NCBI RefSeq assembly: GCF_003339865.1
Contig: NZ_QPKV01000001.1
Coordinates: forward strand, 62,001 to 126,000
Direction: 5' to 3'
Source of the DNA: Pedobacter chinensis
Lineage (GTDB): Bacteria; Bacteroidota; Bacteroidia; Sphingobacteriales; Sphingobacteriaceae
DNA: 64,000 bases
Positions 51,930-60,388 of this stretch are shown piece after piece (position 1 is the first letter of the stretch; every line of letters starts with the position of its first letter). Under the pieces are notes generated by a model, which ran no database searches, had not been told where the DNA came from, and saw only the letters and a program-made list of their open reading frames with translations. The position numbers and the translations under genes were made by a program.

Positions 51930-52352
51930 TCAATTAAGCAAATGCCTTTTAAAAAACTCCTGACAATTGAGAACCTCAATCTCTGAAAAATAAAAATCTT
52001 GAATATCTTCAGTAATGATGCATTTGCAATTCGCAGATTCTGCTGCGTAATATTCTAACCCATCCTCAAAATCGTGAATAGATTTGTTTGATAAAGTATT
52101 GAAAACACCAGTTGATGAATTTGGTGCGATTTTAATATGCAGGCAAAGCAAATCGATTTTTTGTTTTGCCATCTGTGAATTGTGTTTCTTTTCAGCAAAA
52201 TAAAAAGCGATAGCCAAACAAAGGGGAGAGGTGTACACCTCGAATTTTGGATGTGATGCTAAACTTAAAATCCTCGAAGAATAAGTAAAAAGCGGATATT
52301 CTTTATTCAATACCGAAACCAGAACATTCGCATCTAAAAATATCTTCATCAA
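51930..52352 (-). CDS. PIN domain toxin (VapC-like)
   Basis: A 140-residue putative RNase toxin. The PIN acidic residues are visible: D7 in IFLDANVLVSVL, and two later acidic clusters in HDFEDGLEYYAAESANC and IITEDIQDFYFSE. It starts immediately after the stop of the antitoxin-like gene. RNase activity is inferred. Confidence 0.85.
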   Translation of the reverse strand: MMKIFLDANVLVSVLNKEYPLFTYSSRILSLASHPKFEVYTSPLCLAIAFYFAEKKHNSQMAKQKIDLLCLHIKIAPNSSTGVFNTLSNKSIHDFEDGLEYYAAESANCKCIITEDIQDFYFSEIEVLNCQEFFKRHLLN

Positions 52353-52613
52353 TTATTTTTTAGAAGAAAAGAATTCATCTTTTGATGCTTTACGAGATTG
52401 TTTAGGCGTTTTTTTATATTCTACCTCGCCCTCTGCAACCATGCTTACCCAATCAGAGATAGGGTAATCTTCTAATGATTTATAATTGCTGGCAGTAACC
52501 TGGGTTAATAAATGCTCAATTAACCGCGATAAGCTGATGTTGTGATCAGCAGCGTATTTTTTTGCCTTGTTAACCACCTCCTGGTTAAAGCTTAAAGTTA
52601 ATTTCGCATCCAT
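52353..52613 (-). CDS. Ribbon-helix-helix-type antitoxin (DUF6364-like)
   Basis: An 86-residue protein starting MDAKLTLSFNQEVVNKAKKY, the usual DUF6364/RHH antitoxin opening (beta strand then helix), then ADHNISLSRLIEHLLTQ. A longer start seven codons upstream falls in the promoter -7 box and is rejected. The C-terminus is basic. Pairs with the PIN toxin. A strong dyad upstream is probably its operator. Confidence 0.85.
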   Translation of the reverse strand: MDAKLTLSFNQEVVNKAKKYAADHNISLSRLIEHLLTQVTASNYKSLEDYPISDWVSMVAEGEVEYKKTPKQSRKASKDEFFSSKK

Positions 52614-52631
52614 GATTATTTTAATTTTGAA

Positions 52632-52639
52632 CAAATATA
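52632..52639 (-). promoter_or_regulatory. -7 box of the toxin-antitoxin operon
   Basis: Minus-strand TATATTTG, about 19 bp before the antitoxin ATG. The -33 region is replaced by an inverted repeat. Confidence 0.6.
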
Positions 52640-52644
52640 AAACA

Positions 52645-52676
52645 TTTACGTGTAAAATAAAATTTTTACACGTAAA
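52645..52676. promoter_or_regulatory. Probable operator: paired TTTAC-N2-GTAAA sites
   Basis: Two half-sites, TTTACGTGTAAAA and its exact complement, form a perfect 13-bp inverted repeat with a 6-bp spacer. Each half is itself near-palindromic (TTTAC-N2-GTAAA). It lies 5 bp upstream of the -7 box, across the -33 position, as expected for autorepression by an RHH antitoxin. Confidence 0.65.
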
Positions 52677-52678
52677 AA

Positions 52679-52706
52679 AAGCAACTCAAACTTGAGTTGC
52701 TTTTTT
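52679..52706 (-). terminator. Terminator after folD
   Basis: Perfect GCAACTCAA/TTGAGTTGC stem with short loop, A run on the left and T run on the right, so usable on both strands. It ends 17 bp before the folD stop codon's position. Confidence 0.85.
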
Positions 52707-52710
52707 AGTT

Positions 52711-52724
52711 TAAACCTTCTACCT
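52711..52724. repeat. Two-unit heptamer array at the folD stop
   Basis: Two 7-bp units, TAAACCT and TCTACCT, lie immediately downstream of folD; the second shares one base with the stop codon. Units match those beside asnS. Confidence 0.45.
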
Positions 52725-53605
52725 TAAGAATAAATCTCTTTTCTGGCAGATGCCAATGTGTTTTTAAGTAAACCGACAATCGTCATTAAACCAACACCGC
52801 CCGGAACCGGAGTGATGTAAGATGCTTTTGGTGCTACATTTTCAAAATCTACATCACCATAAAGTTTAAAACCAGATTTAGTTTCAGTAGAACTTTCGCG
52901 ATTAATGCCCACATCAATAATAATGGCACCAGGTTTTACCATATCAGCAGTAATGAAGTTCTTTTTACCTATGGCGGCAATAATAATATCGGCCTGCAAT
53001 ACCTGCGCAGCCAGATCTTTTGTGCGGGAGTGCGTAAGTGTTACTGTACAATTACCCGGGTTGGCATTGCGTGCCATTAAAATACTCATTGGGCTGCCAA
53101 CAATATTACTGCGGCCAACAACAACACAATGCATTCCGGTTGTATCAATATTGTATTCTTGCAGCATCAATAAAATGCCATAAGGAGTAGCAGGAATAAA
53201 GCAAGGTAAATTACGCATCATCCGGCCCAGATTAACAGGATGGAAACCATCAACATCTTTTCGGTGGTCAATTTTCTCTGTTACTTTTTCAGGGTCTATA
53301 TGTTTTGGTAAAGGCAATTGAACAATTAATCCATCCACATCAGCATCCTGATTAATCTCTTCAATTTTTGCAAGTAATTCAGCTTCGGTTACCGAATTAT
53401 CGTATCTGTGAAGCGAAGATTTAAAGCCAACCTTTTCACAGTTTTTCATCTTACTGGCCACATAAGTTTCGCTTCCGCCATCGTTACCAACCAATATGGC
53501 AACTAAATGGGGTTTACGTCCACTTTGCGCTAAAAAAGCTGCTGCTTCTTCTGTGATTTCTGTTTTAATCTTTTCTGATGCGAATTTGCCGTCGAGTAGT
53601 TGCAT
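52724..53605 (-). CDS. folD: Bifunctional methylenetetrahydrofolate dehydrogenase/cyclohydrolase FolD
   Basis: Cytosolic one-carbon enzyme making 10-formyl-THF, 293 residues. Motifs: [16 protein letters not shown] with the catalytic Lys, [35 protein letters not shown] for NADP binding, and [18 protein letters not shown]. Downstream of lepA, separated by a heptamer array spacer. Confidence 0.96.
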   Translation of the reverse strand: MQLLDGKFASEKIKTEITEEAAAFLAQSGRKPHLVAILVGNDGGSETYVASKMKNCEKVGFKSSLHRYDNSVTEAELLAKIEEINQDADVDGLIVQLPLPKHIDPEKVTEKIDHRKDVDGFHPVNLGRMMRNLPCFIPATPYGILLMLQEYNIDTTGMHCVVVGRSNIVGSPMSILMARNANPGNCTVTLTHSRTKDLAAQVLQADIIIAAIGKKNFITADMVKPGAIIIDVGINRESSTETKSGFKLYGDVDFENVAPKASYITPVPGGVGLMTIVGLLKNTLASARKEIYS

Positions 53606-53612
53606 ATTTATA

Positions 53613-53692
53613 AGTATCGAGTATCAAGTATCGAGTATCGAGTATCGAGAATTTGCAAGTGGTCTTGCTACCTGATACTCATATCTTGATAC
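53613..53692. repeat. Two-armed heptamer array between lepA and folD
   Basis: Left arm 53613-53647: five 7-bp units, four AGTATCG and one AGTATCA. Right arm 53665-53692: four units of the complementary type (TTGATAC, CTGATAC and relatives), ending 3 bp from the lepA stop. A 17-bp core with GCAAG/CTTGC pairing sits between. The left arm begins 8 bp upstream of the folD start. Confidence 0.8.
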
Positions 53693-53695
53693 TAA

Positions 53696-55483
53696 TTAAT
53701 CTAATTTCAAAACTGCCATAAATGCCGTTTGAGGAATTTCTACGTTTCCAACCTGGCGCATGCGTTTTTTACCTTTTTTCTGTTTCTCCAATAATTTACG
53801 TTTACGGGAAATATCGCCACCGTAACATTTAGCAGTTACGTCTTTACGTAAAGCACTAAGCGTTTCACGGGCAATAACTTTCGCACCGATTGATGCCTGG
53901 ATTTTAATTTCGAATTGCTGACGAGGAATTAATTCTTTCAATTTCTCACAAATTTTCTTCCCGAAATCGTAAGCATTGCTTCTGTGGATCAAAGATGATA
54001 AAGCATCAACGGGTTCTTCGTTAAGCAACATATCCAACCGAACCAAATCTGATTTACGGTAGCCCACCTGATGATAATCAAAAGAAGCATAACCTTTAGA
54101 AATGGTTTTTAGTTTATCATAAAAATCGAATACAATCTCGCCCATTGGCATTTCGAAAATCAATTCCACTCTATCAGATGTCAGGTATGATTGATTAACA
54201 ATAATTCCACGTTTTTGAATACAAAGTGACATTACCGGACCAACGAATTCCGCCTTGGTTATAATATTCGCTTTAATATAAGGTTCTTCAACAGAATCCA
54301 ATTTACTTGGGTCTGGTAAATCTGATGGATTATTTACTATAATTTCATCGCCCTTAGTAGTGTGTGCAATGTACGATACGTTAGGAACCGTGGTAATTAC
54401 GGTCATATCAAATTCGCGTTCCAGGCGCTCCTGGATAATCTCCATGTGCAGCATGCCCAGAAATCCGCAACGGAAACCAAAACCCAAAGCCGCAGAACTT
54501 TCAGGTTCGAAAACGATAGATGCATCATTCAGCTGCAACTTGTGCATCGCCTCACGAAGCTCTTCAAATTCATCGGTATCAACAGGATAAATACCAGCGA
54601 AAACCATTGGTTTAACTTCTTCGAAACCTTGAATCGCCTCTAAAGATGGCCTGTCGACAGTGGTAATGGTATCGCCAACTTTTACTTCGCGGGCTTCTTT
54701 AATTCCAGAAATAATATAACCTACATCGCCAGTTTTAACCACATTACGTGGCGACATATCCAGTTTCAAAATGCCCACTTCGTCGGCCAGATATTGCTTG
54801 CCCGTGTTGATAAATTTAACTTTATCGCCTTTTTTAATTTCGCCGTTTACCACTTTATAGTAGGCAATGATTCCCCTGAAAGAATTAAACACTGAATCAA
54901 AAATCAAGGCTTGTAATTCGCCGTCAGGATTTCCAACAGGAGCAGGAACCCTGTCCACAATAGCTTGTAAAATATCAGGAATTCCCATTCCGGTTTTACC
55001 TGATGCAGGGATAATATCCTCACGTTTACAGCCAATTAAATCAATAATCTGGTCTTTCACTTCCTCAGGCATTGCCCCAGGTAAATCCATTTTATTTAAG
55101 ATTGGAATAATCTCCAAATCGTGCTCTAATGCCAGGTATAAATTCGAAATAGTTTGCGCCTGAATCCCTTGTGATGCATCTACAATGAGTAATGCACCTT
55201 CGCAAGCTGCAATAGAACGCGAAACTTCATAAGAAAAATCAACATGTCCTGGTGTATCAATCAGGTTAAAAACATATTCCTGACCATCAACTTTATAGTT
55301 CATTTGTATGGCATGACTTTTAATCGTTATGCCCCGTTCACGCTCTAAATCCATGTTATCGAGCAATTGCGCCTGCGCCTCACGCTGCGAAATCGTCGCT
55401 GTATATTCTAATAACCTATCGGCCAAAGTACTCTTGCCGTGGTCAATATGTGCAATAATGCAAAAATTACGTATATGCTTCAT
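53696..55483 (-). CDS. lepA: Elongation factor 4 (LepA)
   Basis: Ribosome-associated GTPase (EF4), 595 residues. GTPase motifs: [18 protein letters not shown] (P-loop), DTPGHVDF and NKMDLPGA. LepA-specific C-terminal part ends in the basic [21 protein letters not shown] segment. A TAnnTTTG box ends 7 bp before the well-conserved start [16 protein letters not shown], suggesting a leaderless mRNA. Confidence 0.97.
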   Translation of the reverse strand: MKHIRNFCIIAHIDHGKSTLADRLLEYTATISQREAQAQLLDNMDLERERGITIKSHAIQMNYKVDGQEYVFNLIDTPGHVDFSYEVSRSIAACEGALLIVDASQGIQAQTISNLYLALEHDLEIIPILNKMDLPGAMPEEVKDQIIDLIGCKREDIIPASGKTGMGIPDILQAIVDRVPAPVGNPDGELQALIFDSVFNSFRGIIAYYKVVNGEIKKGDKVKFINTGKQYLADEVGILKLDMSPRNVVKTGDVGYIISGIKEAREVKVGDTITTVDRPSLEAIQGFEEVKPMVFAGIYPVDTDEFEELREAMHKLQLNDASIVFEPESSAALGFGFRCGFLGMLHMEIIQERLEREFDMTVITTVPNVSYIAHTTKGDEIIVNNPSDLPDPSKLDSVEEPYIKANIITKAEFVGPVMSLCIQKRGIIVNQSYLTSDRVELIFEMPMGEIVFDFYDKLKTISKGYASFDYHQVGYRKSDLVRLDMLLNEEPVDALSSLIHRSNAYDFGKKICEKLKELIPRQQFEIKIQASIGAKVIARETLSALRKDVTAKCYGGDISRKRKLLEKQKKGKKRMRQVGNVEIPQTAFMAVLKLD

Positions 55484-55825
55484 CTTTGCGCAAAGATATG
55501 CTTTTTAAGGTAATTTTTAATCTAGAAAATATCACTCCTAAAGACATTGTTTTGAAAAGCCAAGGCAGTGGTTTTTCGGTTATGATAGCCCTGCTTTTCG
55601 TTACAATCTTTTTGTAATTGTCATCCGCTCAATTCACGTTATTGGAAGGGGAACGGTGCGGCAATCTATTTTGGTAGATTAACAAAAAGTATTTTCACTT
55701 CAATCAGGTTTATTTAACTTAAAAACAGTAATTCTTTTTCAGGTTTCCTCTCATCCGCCTTATTCTCAATTGAAAGTAACAATACAACAATCGCATCATC
55801 TAACAACAGACTAAACTAAATTACC
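55484..55825. other. Divergent spacer between lepA and the ABC genes
   Basis: A 342-bp stretch without a gene. A GAAAAGC/GCTTTTC pair brackets 32 bp near 55554-55599, followed by a TTACAA/TTGTAA hairpin near 55601-55616; these resemble fragments of intergenic repeats. The left end carries the lepA promoter box. Confidence 0.4.
55491..55498 (-). promoter_or_regulatory. -7 box abutting lepA start
   Basis: Minus-strand TATCTTTG, ending 7 bp before the lepA ATG, so transcription would begin at or next to the start codon. No good -33 TTG was identified. Confidence 0.5.
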
Positions 55826-56452
55826 TTGCTTAGCTTAACCAACATCAATAAAAAATATGGTAGCCACGAAGTGTTAAATTTTGGCGAATGGAAAATCAAT
55901 AATGGTATTTATTGGCTAAAAGGAGGGAATGGAACTGGTAAATCAACTTTGTTCCGAATCATTTCAGGGCAAACTCCGTTCAAAGGTGAAGTAGAATTGA
56001 ATGGAATCAATCTGAAGGAAGAACCTATAAAATTCCGTTCCAAAATCAGTTTTGCAGAGGCCGAACCTCAATATCCTTTGTTTATTGCAGGCAATGAATT
56101 AATAGGTTTCTACATTGAAGCGCGTAAAGCCGAAAGAAAGCAGGCCAATGAATTTGCCAACTATTTCGGACTAACTGCTTTTCTGCAAAATAAGATTGGC
56201 AGTTATTCCAGTGGAATGCTAAAAAAACTTTCCTTGATTTGTGCTTTCATCGGAAACCCTGATTTGTATGTTTTAGATGAGCCACTGATTACAATTGATG
56301 TAGCATCTGCAGATAAATTATATGCTTTAATTAAAGAAAAATCATTGCAAGGAAAAGGATTTCTTTTATCCTCACATCAAGAGGTAAGTAACGACAAATT
56401 GAAATTAGATAACGTATTTCAAATTATTGATAAACAAATTGTTAAACATTAA
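55826..56452 (+). CDS. ABC transporter ATP-binding protein, TTG start
   Basis: A 208-residue cytoplasmic ATPase. Walker A GGNGTGKST about residues 33-41, ABC signature SYSSGMLKKLSLICAF, Walker B LYVLDEPL, H-loop His in LLSSHQE. The start is TTG: an in-frame TAA lies 6 bp upstream and no ATG exists before the Walker A region. Stop codon abuts the ATG of the membrane partner. The LNGINLKEE and EEPIKFRSK regions are typical of ABC-2 type exporters. Substrate unknown. Confidence 0.9.
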   Translation: MLSLTNINKKYGSHEVLNFGEWKINNGIYWLKGGNGTGKSTLFRIISGQTPFKGEVELNGINLKEEPIKFRSKISFAEAEPQYPLFIAGNELIGFYIEARKAERKQANEFANYFGLTAFLQNKIGSYSSGMLKKLSLICAFIGNPDLYVLDEPLITIDVASADKLYALIKEKSLQGKGFLLSSHQEVSNDKLKLDNVFQIIDKQIVKH

Positions 56453-57310
56453 ATGTTAAAGTTATTAATCAATAGTTTAGCGAAAGAATTCTATCAACAA
56501 CATGTTGGGTTTTTTCTGGTTGGGATTTATGTTTTGTTTGGTGTAGTAGAACCGTCGCAATTAATTGGCTATCAAAAAGCCTTGTTATTGGCCGGTATCT
56601 CGTCACCTGCTGGTCTGGTAATCATATTTATGTCTTGGTTTTTATATTCAGTCAAAGTTCATTTCTTTATCAAACAGAAACTTTTGAGTCCAAAGTATAA
56701 CTTTCTAAAGGAAATAGCTGCATTGGAAAAGAATATTCAAATAAAATTATGGTTAAGGCTGTATTTGGTTATCCTTTTACCCATTTTAATTTATGTTTTT
56801 CTTTTAATGGGATTAAGCTTCGGTTACCATCTTTTTTTGAGCGCAATTAGCGTTTTAATCGTTTTTGCAACCTTAACCTGGAGCCTGTCTTGGCTCACTT
56901 TTTATTCATTAACCTTTGGTTTGCTAAAACAAGAAAAACAAATAACAAGTTCGAGGATAAAAATCAAAAAAACATTCCTTACCTGGCCATTGTTTCATTT
57001 GTTTAATGAACAGCCATTAATGCTGTTGATATGCAAGGTTTTATCCTTAATTTTATTTAAAGGAATGCTGTGGATGTTTGCTGATGTGGGGTATGATCTT
57101 CGGGTGCTTTTGATTGCTCTTTTAGCTTCGGTTTTATGTCATGCTGTTTTGGTTTTTACTTTGCTGAAATTCGAAACAGAATATCTGAATTTTAGCAAAA
57201 GTCTTGCAATATCAACTTATAAAAGATTCATGAACTGGTTGTTTATTTTCGGATTTATCTTGATTCCCGAATGGATATTTTTAATAACCGCGTCTCACTT
57301 TGATTTATAG
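56453..57310 (+). CDS. ABC-type membrane protein partner
   Basis: A 285-residue integral membrane protein with about six helices (VGFFLVGIYVLFGVVEPSQL; LRLYLVILLPILIYVFLLMG; WPLFHLFNEQPLMLLICKVL and others). No sequence motif points to a substrate. It begins on the base after the ATPase stop, so the two are translationally coupled and form a two-gene ABC exporter. Confidence 0.72.
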   Translation: MLKLLINSLAKEFYQQHVGFFLVGIYVLFGVVEPSQLIGYQKALLLAGISSPAGLVIIFMSWFLYSVKVHFFIKQKLLSPKYNFLKEIAALEKNIQIKLWLRLYLVILLPILIYVFLLMGLSFGYHLFLSAISVLIVFATLTWSLSWLTFYSLTFGLLKQEKQITSSRIKIKKTFLTWPLFHLFNEQPLMLLICKVLSLILFKGMLWMFADVGYDLRVLLIALLASVLCHAVLVFTLLKFETEYLNFSKSLAISTYKRFMNWLFIFGFILIPEWIFLITASHFDL

Positions 57311-57420
57311 CAAATTATTACCTTTCATTCAGCTTAATTTTATTAAGCATTTGCAAAATATACTATGTGAGGATGTTTAATAAAACCGATTTGAAAATTT
57401 TAGAGAACTCATAAATTGTC

Positions 57421-57476
57421 ATTGCGAGTCACGAAATAATCTTTCCTGTAAAATAGATTACTTCGTGCCTCGCAAT
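57421..57476. repeat. Palindromic dispersed repeat (ATTGCGAG type)
   Basis: Arms 57421-57442 and 57455-57476 (ATTGCGAGTCACGAAATAAT and its near complement) match at most positions around a 12-bp loop. It lies in the convergent space between the ABC genes and the MATE gene and could act as a bidirectional terminator-like hairpin. Confidence 0.75.
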
Positions 57477-57492
57477 GGATGGAGAATTTAAC

Positions 57493-58917
57493 CTAAACCA
57501 TCGTTTTCTTCCATTTACCTTTTTTAAATAAAATAAATGCGGTTATTGCAATGCCAGCTTCGGCACTTGGAATGGCGACGAAAACACCTGTTGGGCCCAT
57601 GTTTAAATACTTTGCCAGGAAATAGGCAAAAGGAATCTGGAATAACCAAAAGGCAAAAACATTAATTTTAGTAGGGGTCCATGTATCTCCAGCGCCATTA
57701 AATGCACTGATTAAAACCATTCCCATTCCATAAATAATAAAGCCAATGCTCAAAATCTTTAATGCTCTGCCTGCAATCTCAATAACTTTCGTGTCTGATG
57801 TAAAAAATGACGCAAATAAATGCCCGCAAGTTAGAAATAGAAGACTCACAACAGCCATGAAAACTAAGGTGTACTTCATGGTTTGGAAAACTGATTTTTC
57901 AGCTCTGTCGATATGACCAGCTCCTAAATTTTGTCCAACCAATGTTGCTGCTGCATTGCTTAAACCCCAGGCCGGAAGCAGGAAGAACATCATTAGCCTC
58001 AAAGCTGTTTGATACCCTGCTGAACCTTCATCGCCACCTGTTGTTGCCACCAGTTCTGCCAGAAATATCCAGCTACAGCTTGCTATTACAAATTGAAAAA
58101 TAGCTGGTGCTGCAATTTTAACAATCGCTTTAATCTGATTAAAATCTGGAATAAAATGGCTGACACGAATTTTTAGTGCATTTTTTCCACTAAATAAATT
58201 ATAAACTTGGTATATAACGCCTAAACTTCTGCCAATGGTTGTGGCAATTGCGGCCCCGGTTAATCCAAATGCAGGTACAGGACCAAAACCATTAATAAAA
58301 ACAGGGCAAAGGATGATGTTTGCAATATTAGCTATCCATAAACTTCTCATTGCAATTGCGGCATTACCTGCACCTCTAAATATTCCGTTGATTAAAAACA
58401 ATAAAACAATGATGATGCTTCCACCCATCATAATCCGAACGAATGTAGTTCCATGGTCAGCAGTTTCTGTCGATGCACCCATGATTAAAAGGATATCTCT
58501 GGCATAAATTAACCCGCCAATGCTAATTAAAATATTAACGCCAGCTGCAATTATAATAGTTTGCATCCCTGCTTTTGATGCTGCCTCGGGTTTTTTTTCG
58601 CCAATTCTTCTTGCCACAACTGCGGTTGCCGCCATGCTTAAACCAATAGCTAATGAATAAATGATGGTTAAAACTGATTCTGTTAAACCTACGGTTTGTA
58701 TGGCATGACTGCTGTTTTCCAAATGGCCAACGAAATATAAATCAACTAAGGCAAAAACTGATTCCATCGCCATTTCCAACATCATTGGGATGGCCAATAA
58801 AATAATTGCCCGTTTAATGCTGATTGACGTTAAATCAACTTCATGACCTTTTAAAGATTGTTTAAGCAGTTCGAAAAAAGAAGATAGTTTGCCCTTTGTC
58901 TTTATTGACTGTGACAT
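57493..58917 (-). CDS. MATE family efflux transporter
   Basis: Inner-membrane cation-coupled multidrug/toxin exporter of 474 residues, 12 helices. Landmarks: LLAIPMMLEMAMESVFALVD, ALVDLYFVGHL, VGLTESVLTIIYSLAIGLS, NGIFRGAGNAAIAMRSLWI and FNGAGDTWTPTKINVFAFW. The ATG is the MSQSIKTKG start; the open frame extends 59 codons further but that part is unlike a MATE N-terminus and lies in a structured leader. Substrate unknown. Confidence 0.92.
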   Translation of the reverse strand: MSQSIKTKGKLSSFFELLKQSLKGHEVDLTSISIKRAIILLAIPMMLEMAMESVFALVDLYFVGHLENSSHAIQTVGLTESVLTIIYSLAIGLSMAATAVVARRIGEKKPEAASKAGMQTIIIAAGVNILISIGGLIYARDILLIMGASTETADHGTTFVRIMMGGSIIIVLLFLINGIFRGAGNAAIAMRSLWIANIANIILCPVFINGFGPVPAFGLTGAAIATTIGRSLGVIYQVYNLFSGKNALKIRVSHFIPDFNQIKAIVKIAAPAIFQFVIASCSWIFLAELVATTGGDEGSAGYQTALRLMMFFLLPAWGLSNAAATLVGQNLGAGHIDRAEKSVFQTMKYTLVFMAVVSLLFLTCGHLFASFFTSDTKVIEIAGRALKILSIGFIIYGMGMVLISAFNGAGDTWTPTKINVFAFWLFQIPFAYFLAKYLNMGPTGVFVAIPSAEAGIAITAFILFKKGKWKKTMV

Positions 58918-58934
58918 AAAATAAATATAAAATA

Positions 58935-59062
58935 TAAATGAATAAACCAAAAGATACGCGTCTAAGCGTACATATCTGAATGAAATGGGAGGTAATCCTC
59001 GGTTGCTTAGAACCTCAAGCGGATTGCAGATACTATCATGGTTCTGTTCTTTTTGATGAGGC
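58935..59062 (-). promoter_or_regulatory. Structured 5' leader of the MATE gene, candidate cis-regulatory RNA
   Basis: About 140 nt of leader between the promoter and the ATG is GC-richer than its surroundings. On the minus strand one hairpin pairs AATCC with GGATT and GGTT with AACC around a CTAAGC loop; a second pairs TACGC with GCGTA. An outer ATCTG/CAGAT pairing encloses the first. No known riboswitch class was recognised. Confidence 0.45.
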
Positions 59063-59095
59063 AAATATAAATAAATAAATTTTCTAATTGTCAAA
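59062..59095 (-). promoter_or_regulatory. MATE gene promoter
   Basis: Minus-strand TTTG at 59095-59092, 22-bp spacer, TATATTTG at 59069-59062, matching TTG-N17-23-TAnnTTTG. RNA would start near 59054. Confidence 0.55.
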
Positions 59096-59223
59096 TTTTG
59101 ATGACTGATTTTTAGATACCTGGTTGATCATCAAGGGCAAACGGCAGGACAGTTATTTAAATCAGCGAGCTTCTTAAATTGTATGCTTTTTTTTGAAATT
59201 AATTTGAAATTTCTTGCATTTGG

Positions 59224-60045
59224 TTAGATGTTATAAAAAGCCTTTGCATTATCCGAGAATATCAATTTTTTCTCTTCATCACTAAATCTTGCAACATATT
59301 TGTTTACCAGATAAAACCAATCCTGGTAAGGCCGGCTGATGAGCATAACAGGCCAATCACTGCCATACATCACACGTTTGGTTCCAAAATTCTCGAAAAT
59401 GACATCAAAGCAATTAAAAATCTCAGTCTCTTTCCAGTTTTTCCAATCGGCCTCTGCCAATAATCCTGATACTTTGCACAACACGTTTGGATTTTGAGCA
59501 AGCGTTTTAATATTTTCAGACCAGGCTTTTAAATCCTTGTTTTTTATATCGGGTTTACCGCAATGATCTAATACAAATGGTTGATCAGGAATCTGATCAA
59601 CCATTTTAATAATATCTGTTAACTGATTATGATAGCAAAGCAAATCGTAAGTGTAGCCGTAATCTTCCAGCTGTTTAATTCCGGAAATAAAATTTGGATC
59701 AAGGATAAATTCGCTGCTTTCAGCTTGTAAAACATGTCTCCAGCCTTTAATTTTTTTAAAGTTGTTCCAGTAATTTAACCGCCCTGTAAGATTTGGGTTT
59801 TTAAGGTCAATCCATCCAACTATGCCTTTGATTATATCATTCTGCTCTGCGAGCGTGAGCAAAAATTCGTTTTCCTCTTCCGATTGACTGGCCTGAACGG
59901 CAATACATCCGGAAATTTGAAGCTCGCTGTATACCCGAATCAGATTTTTTGGAGCAAAATCTTTGCGAATGGCATTCATATCTTCCGAGATCCAACCATC
60001 TCTTACCGGATCGAAATTCCAGAAATGCACATGTGTGTCAATCAT
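59224..60045 (-). CDS. Amidohydrolase family lactonase (L-fucono-1,5-lactonase-like)
   Basis: TIM-barrel metal hydrolase, 273 residues. Opens with IDTHVHFWNF (HxH metal motif), then VLDHCGKPDIK and MYGSDWPVMLI near the end. This matches sugar-acid lactonases of the amidohydrolase-2 group. Context with a mutarotase, FAH hydrolase and SDR points to L-fucose or a related 6-deoxy-sugar pathway. Last gene of the operon. Exact sugar is inferred. Confidence 0.85.
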   Translation of the reverse strand: MIDTHVHFWNFDPVRDGWISEDMNAIRKDFAPKNLIRVYSELQISGCIAVQASQSEEENEFLLTLAEQNDIIKGIVGWIDLKNPNLTGRLNYWNNFKKIKGWRHVLQAESSEFILDPNFISGIKQLEDYGYTYDLLCYHNQLTDIIKMVDQIPDQPFVLDHCGKPDIKNKDLKAWSENIKTLAQNPNVLCKVSGLLAEADWKNWKETEIFNCFDVIFENFGTKRVMYGSDWPVMLISRPYQDWFYLVNKYVARFSDEEKKLIFSDNAKAFYNI

Positions 60046-60057
60046 AAAAAAACAAGA

Positions 60058-60387
60058 TTATAATTTGAAAATCTGCTCCATCAATCTCCATTTTTCCCCA
60101 GGTTTAGCACCTGGCAATGCCTGCTGGTACTTCCACATTAAGGTTTCCCACTCTTGTACCTTTGAGTTCCGGAGATCAGCTTTTGCTTTTTCCTCGAAAG
60201 AGAAACCATCATTTACATCCATGATCATAAACAAACGGTTTCCGGAAAGATAAATTTCCATATCGGTGATTCCCGAGTTTTTGATGCTTTCCAGAATTTC
60301 GGGCCAAACCGCCTGATGATACTGTTTGTATGCTGCGATGCGTTCTTCGTTGTCAATCAAATCGAGGGTAAAGCAATATCTGTTCAT
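60058..60387 (-). CDS. L-rhamnose/L-fucose mutarotase family protein
   Basis: A 109-residue sugar-ring epimerase of the RhaM family. Start chosen at MNRYCFTLDLIDNEERIAAY; an upstream start overlaps the preceding gene. Family motifs are YHQAVWPEILESIKNSGI, YLSGNRLFMIMDV and the C-terminal WRLMEQIF. Interconverts anomers so that downstream dehydrogenase can act. The 1-bp spacing to the FAH gene and 12-bp spacing to the lactonase gene show an operon. Confidence 0.9.
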   Translation of the reverse strand: MNRYCFTLDLIDNEERIAAYKQYHQAVWPEILESIKNSGITDMEIYLSGNRLFMIMDVNDGFSFEEKAKADLRNSKVQEWETLMWKYQQALPGAKPGEKWRLMEQIFKL

Positions 60388-60388
60388 C

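Noticed and set aside
58981..59040. preQ1 riboswitch in the MATE leader (a GAGGTTCTAAGC stretch looked similar)
   Set aside because: The required downstream A-rich/ACTAA tail and pseudoknot pairing are missing.
58918..59094. 59-residue N-terminal extension of the MATE protein
   Set aside because: Unlike any MATE N-terminus and contains the promoter-proximal structured leader; the internal ATG gives a normal start.
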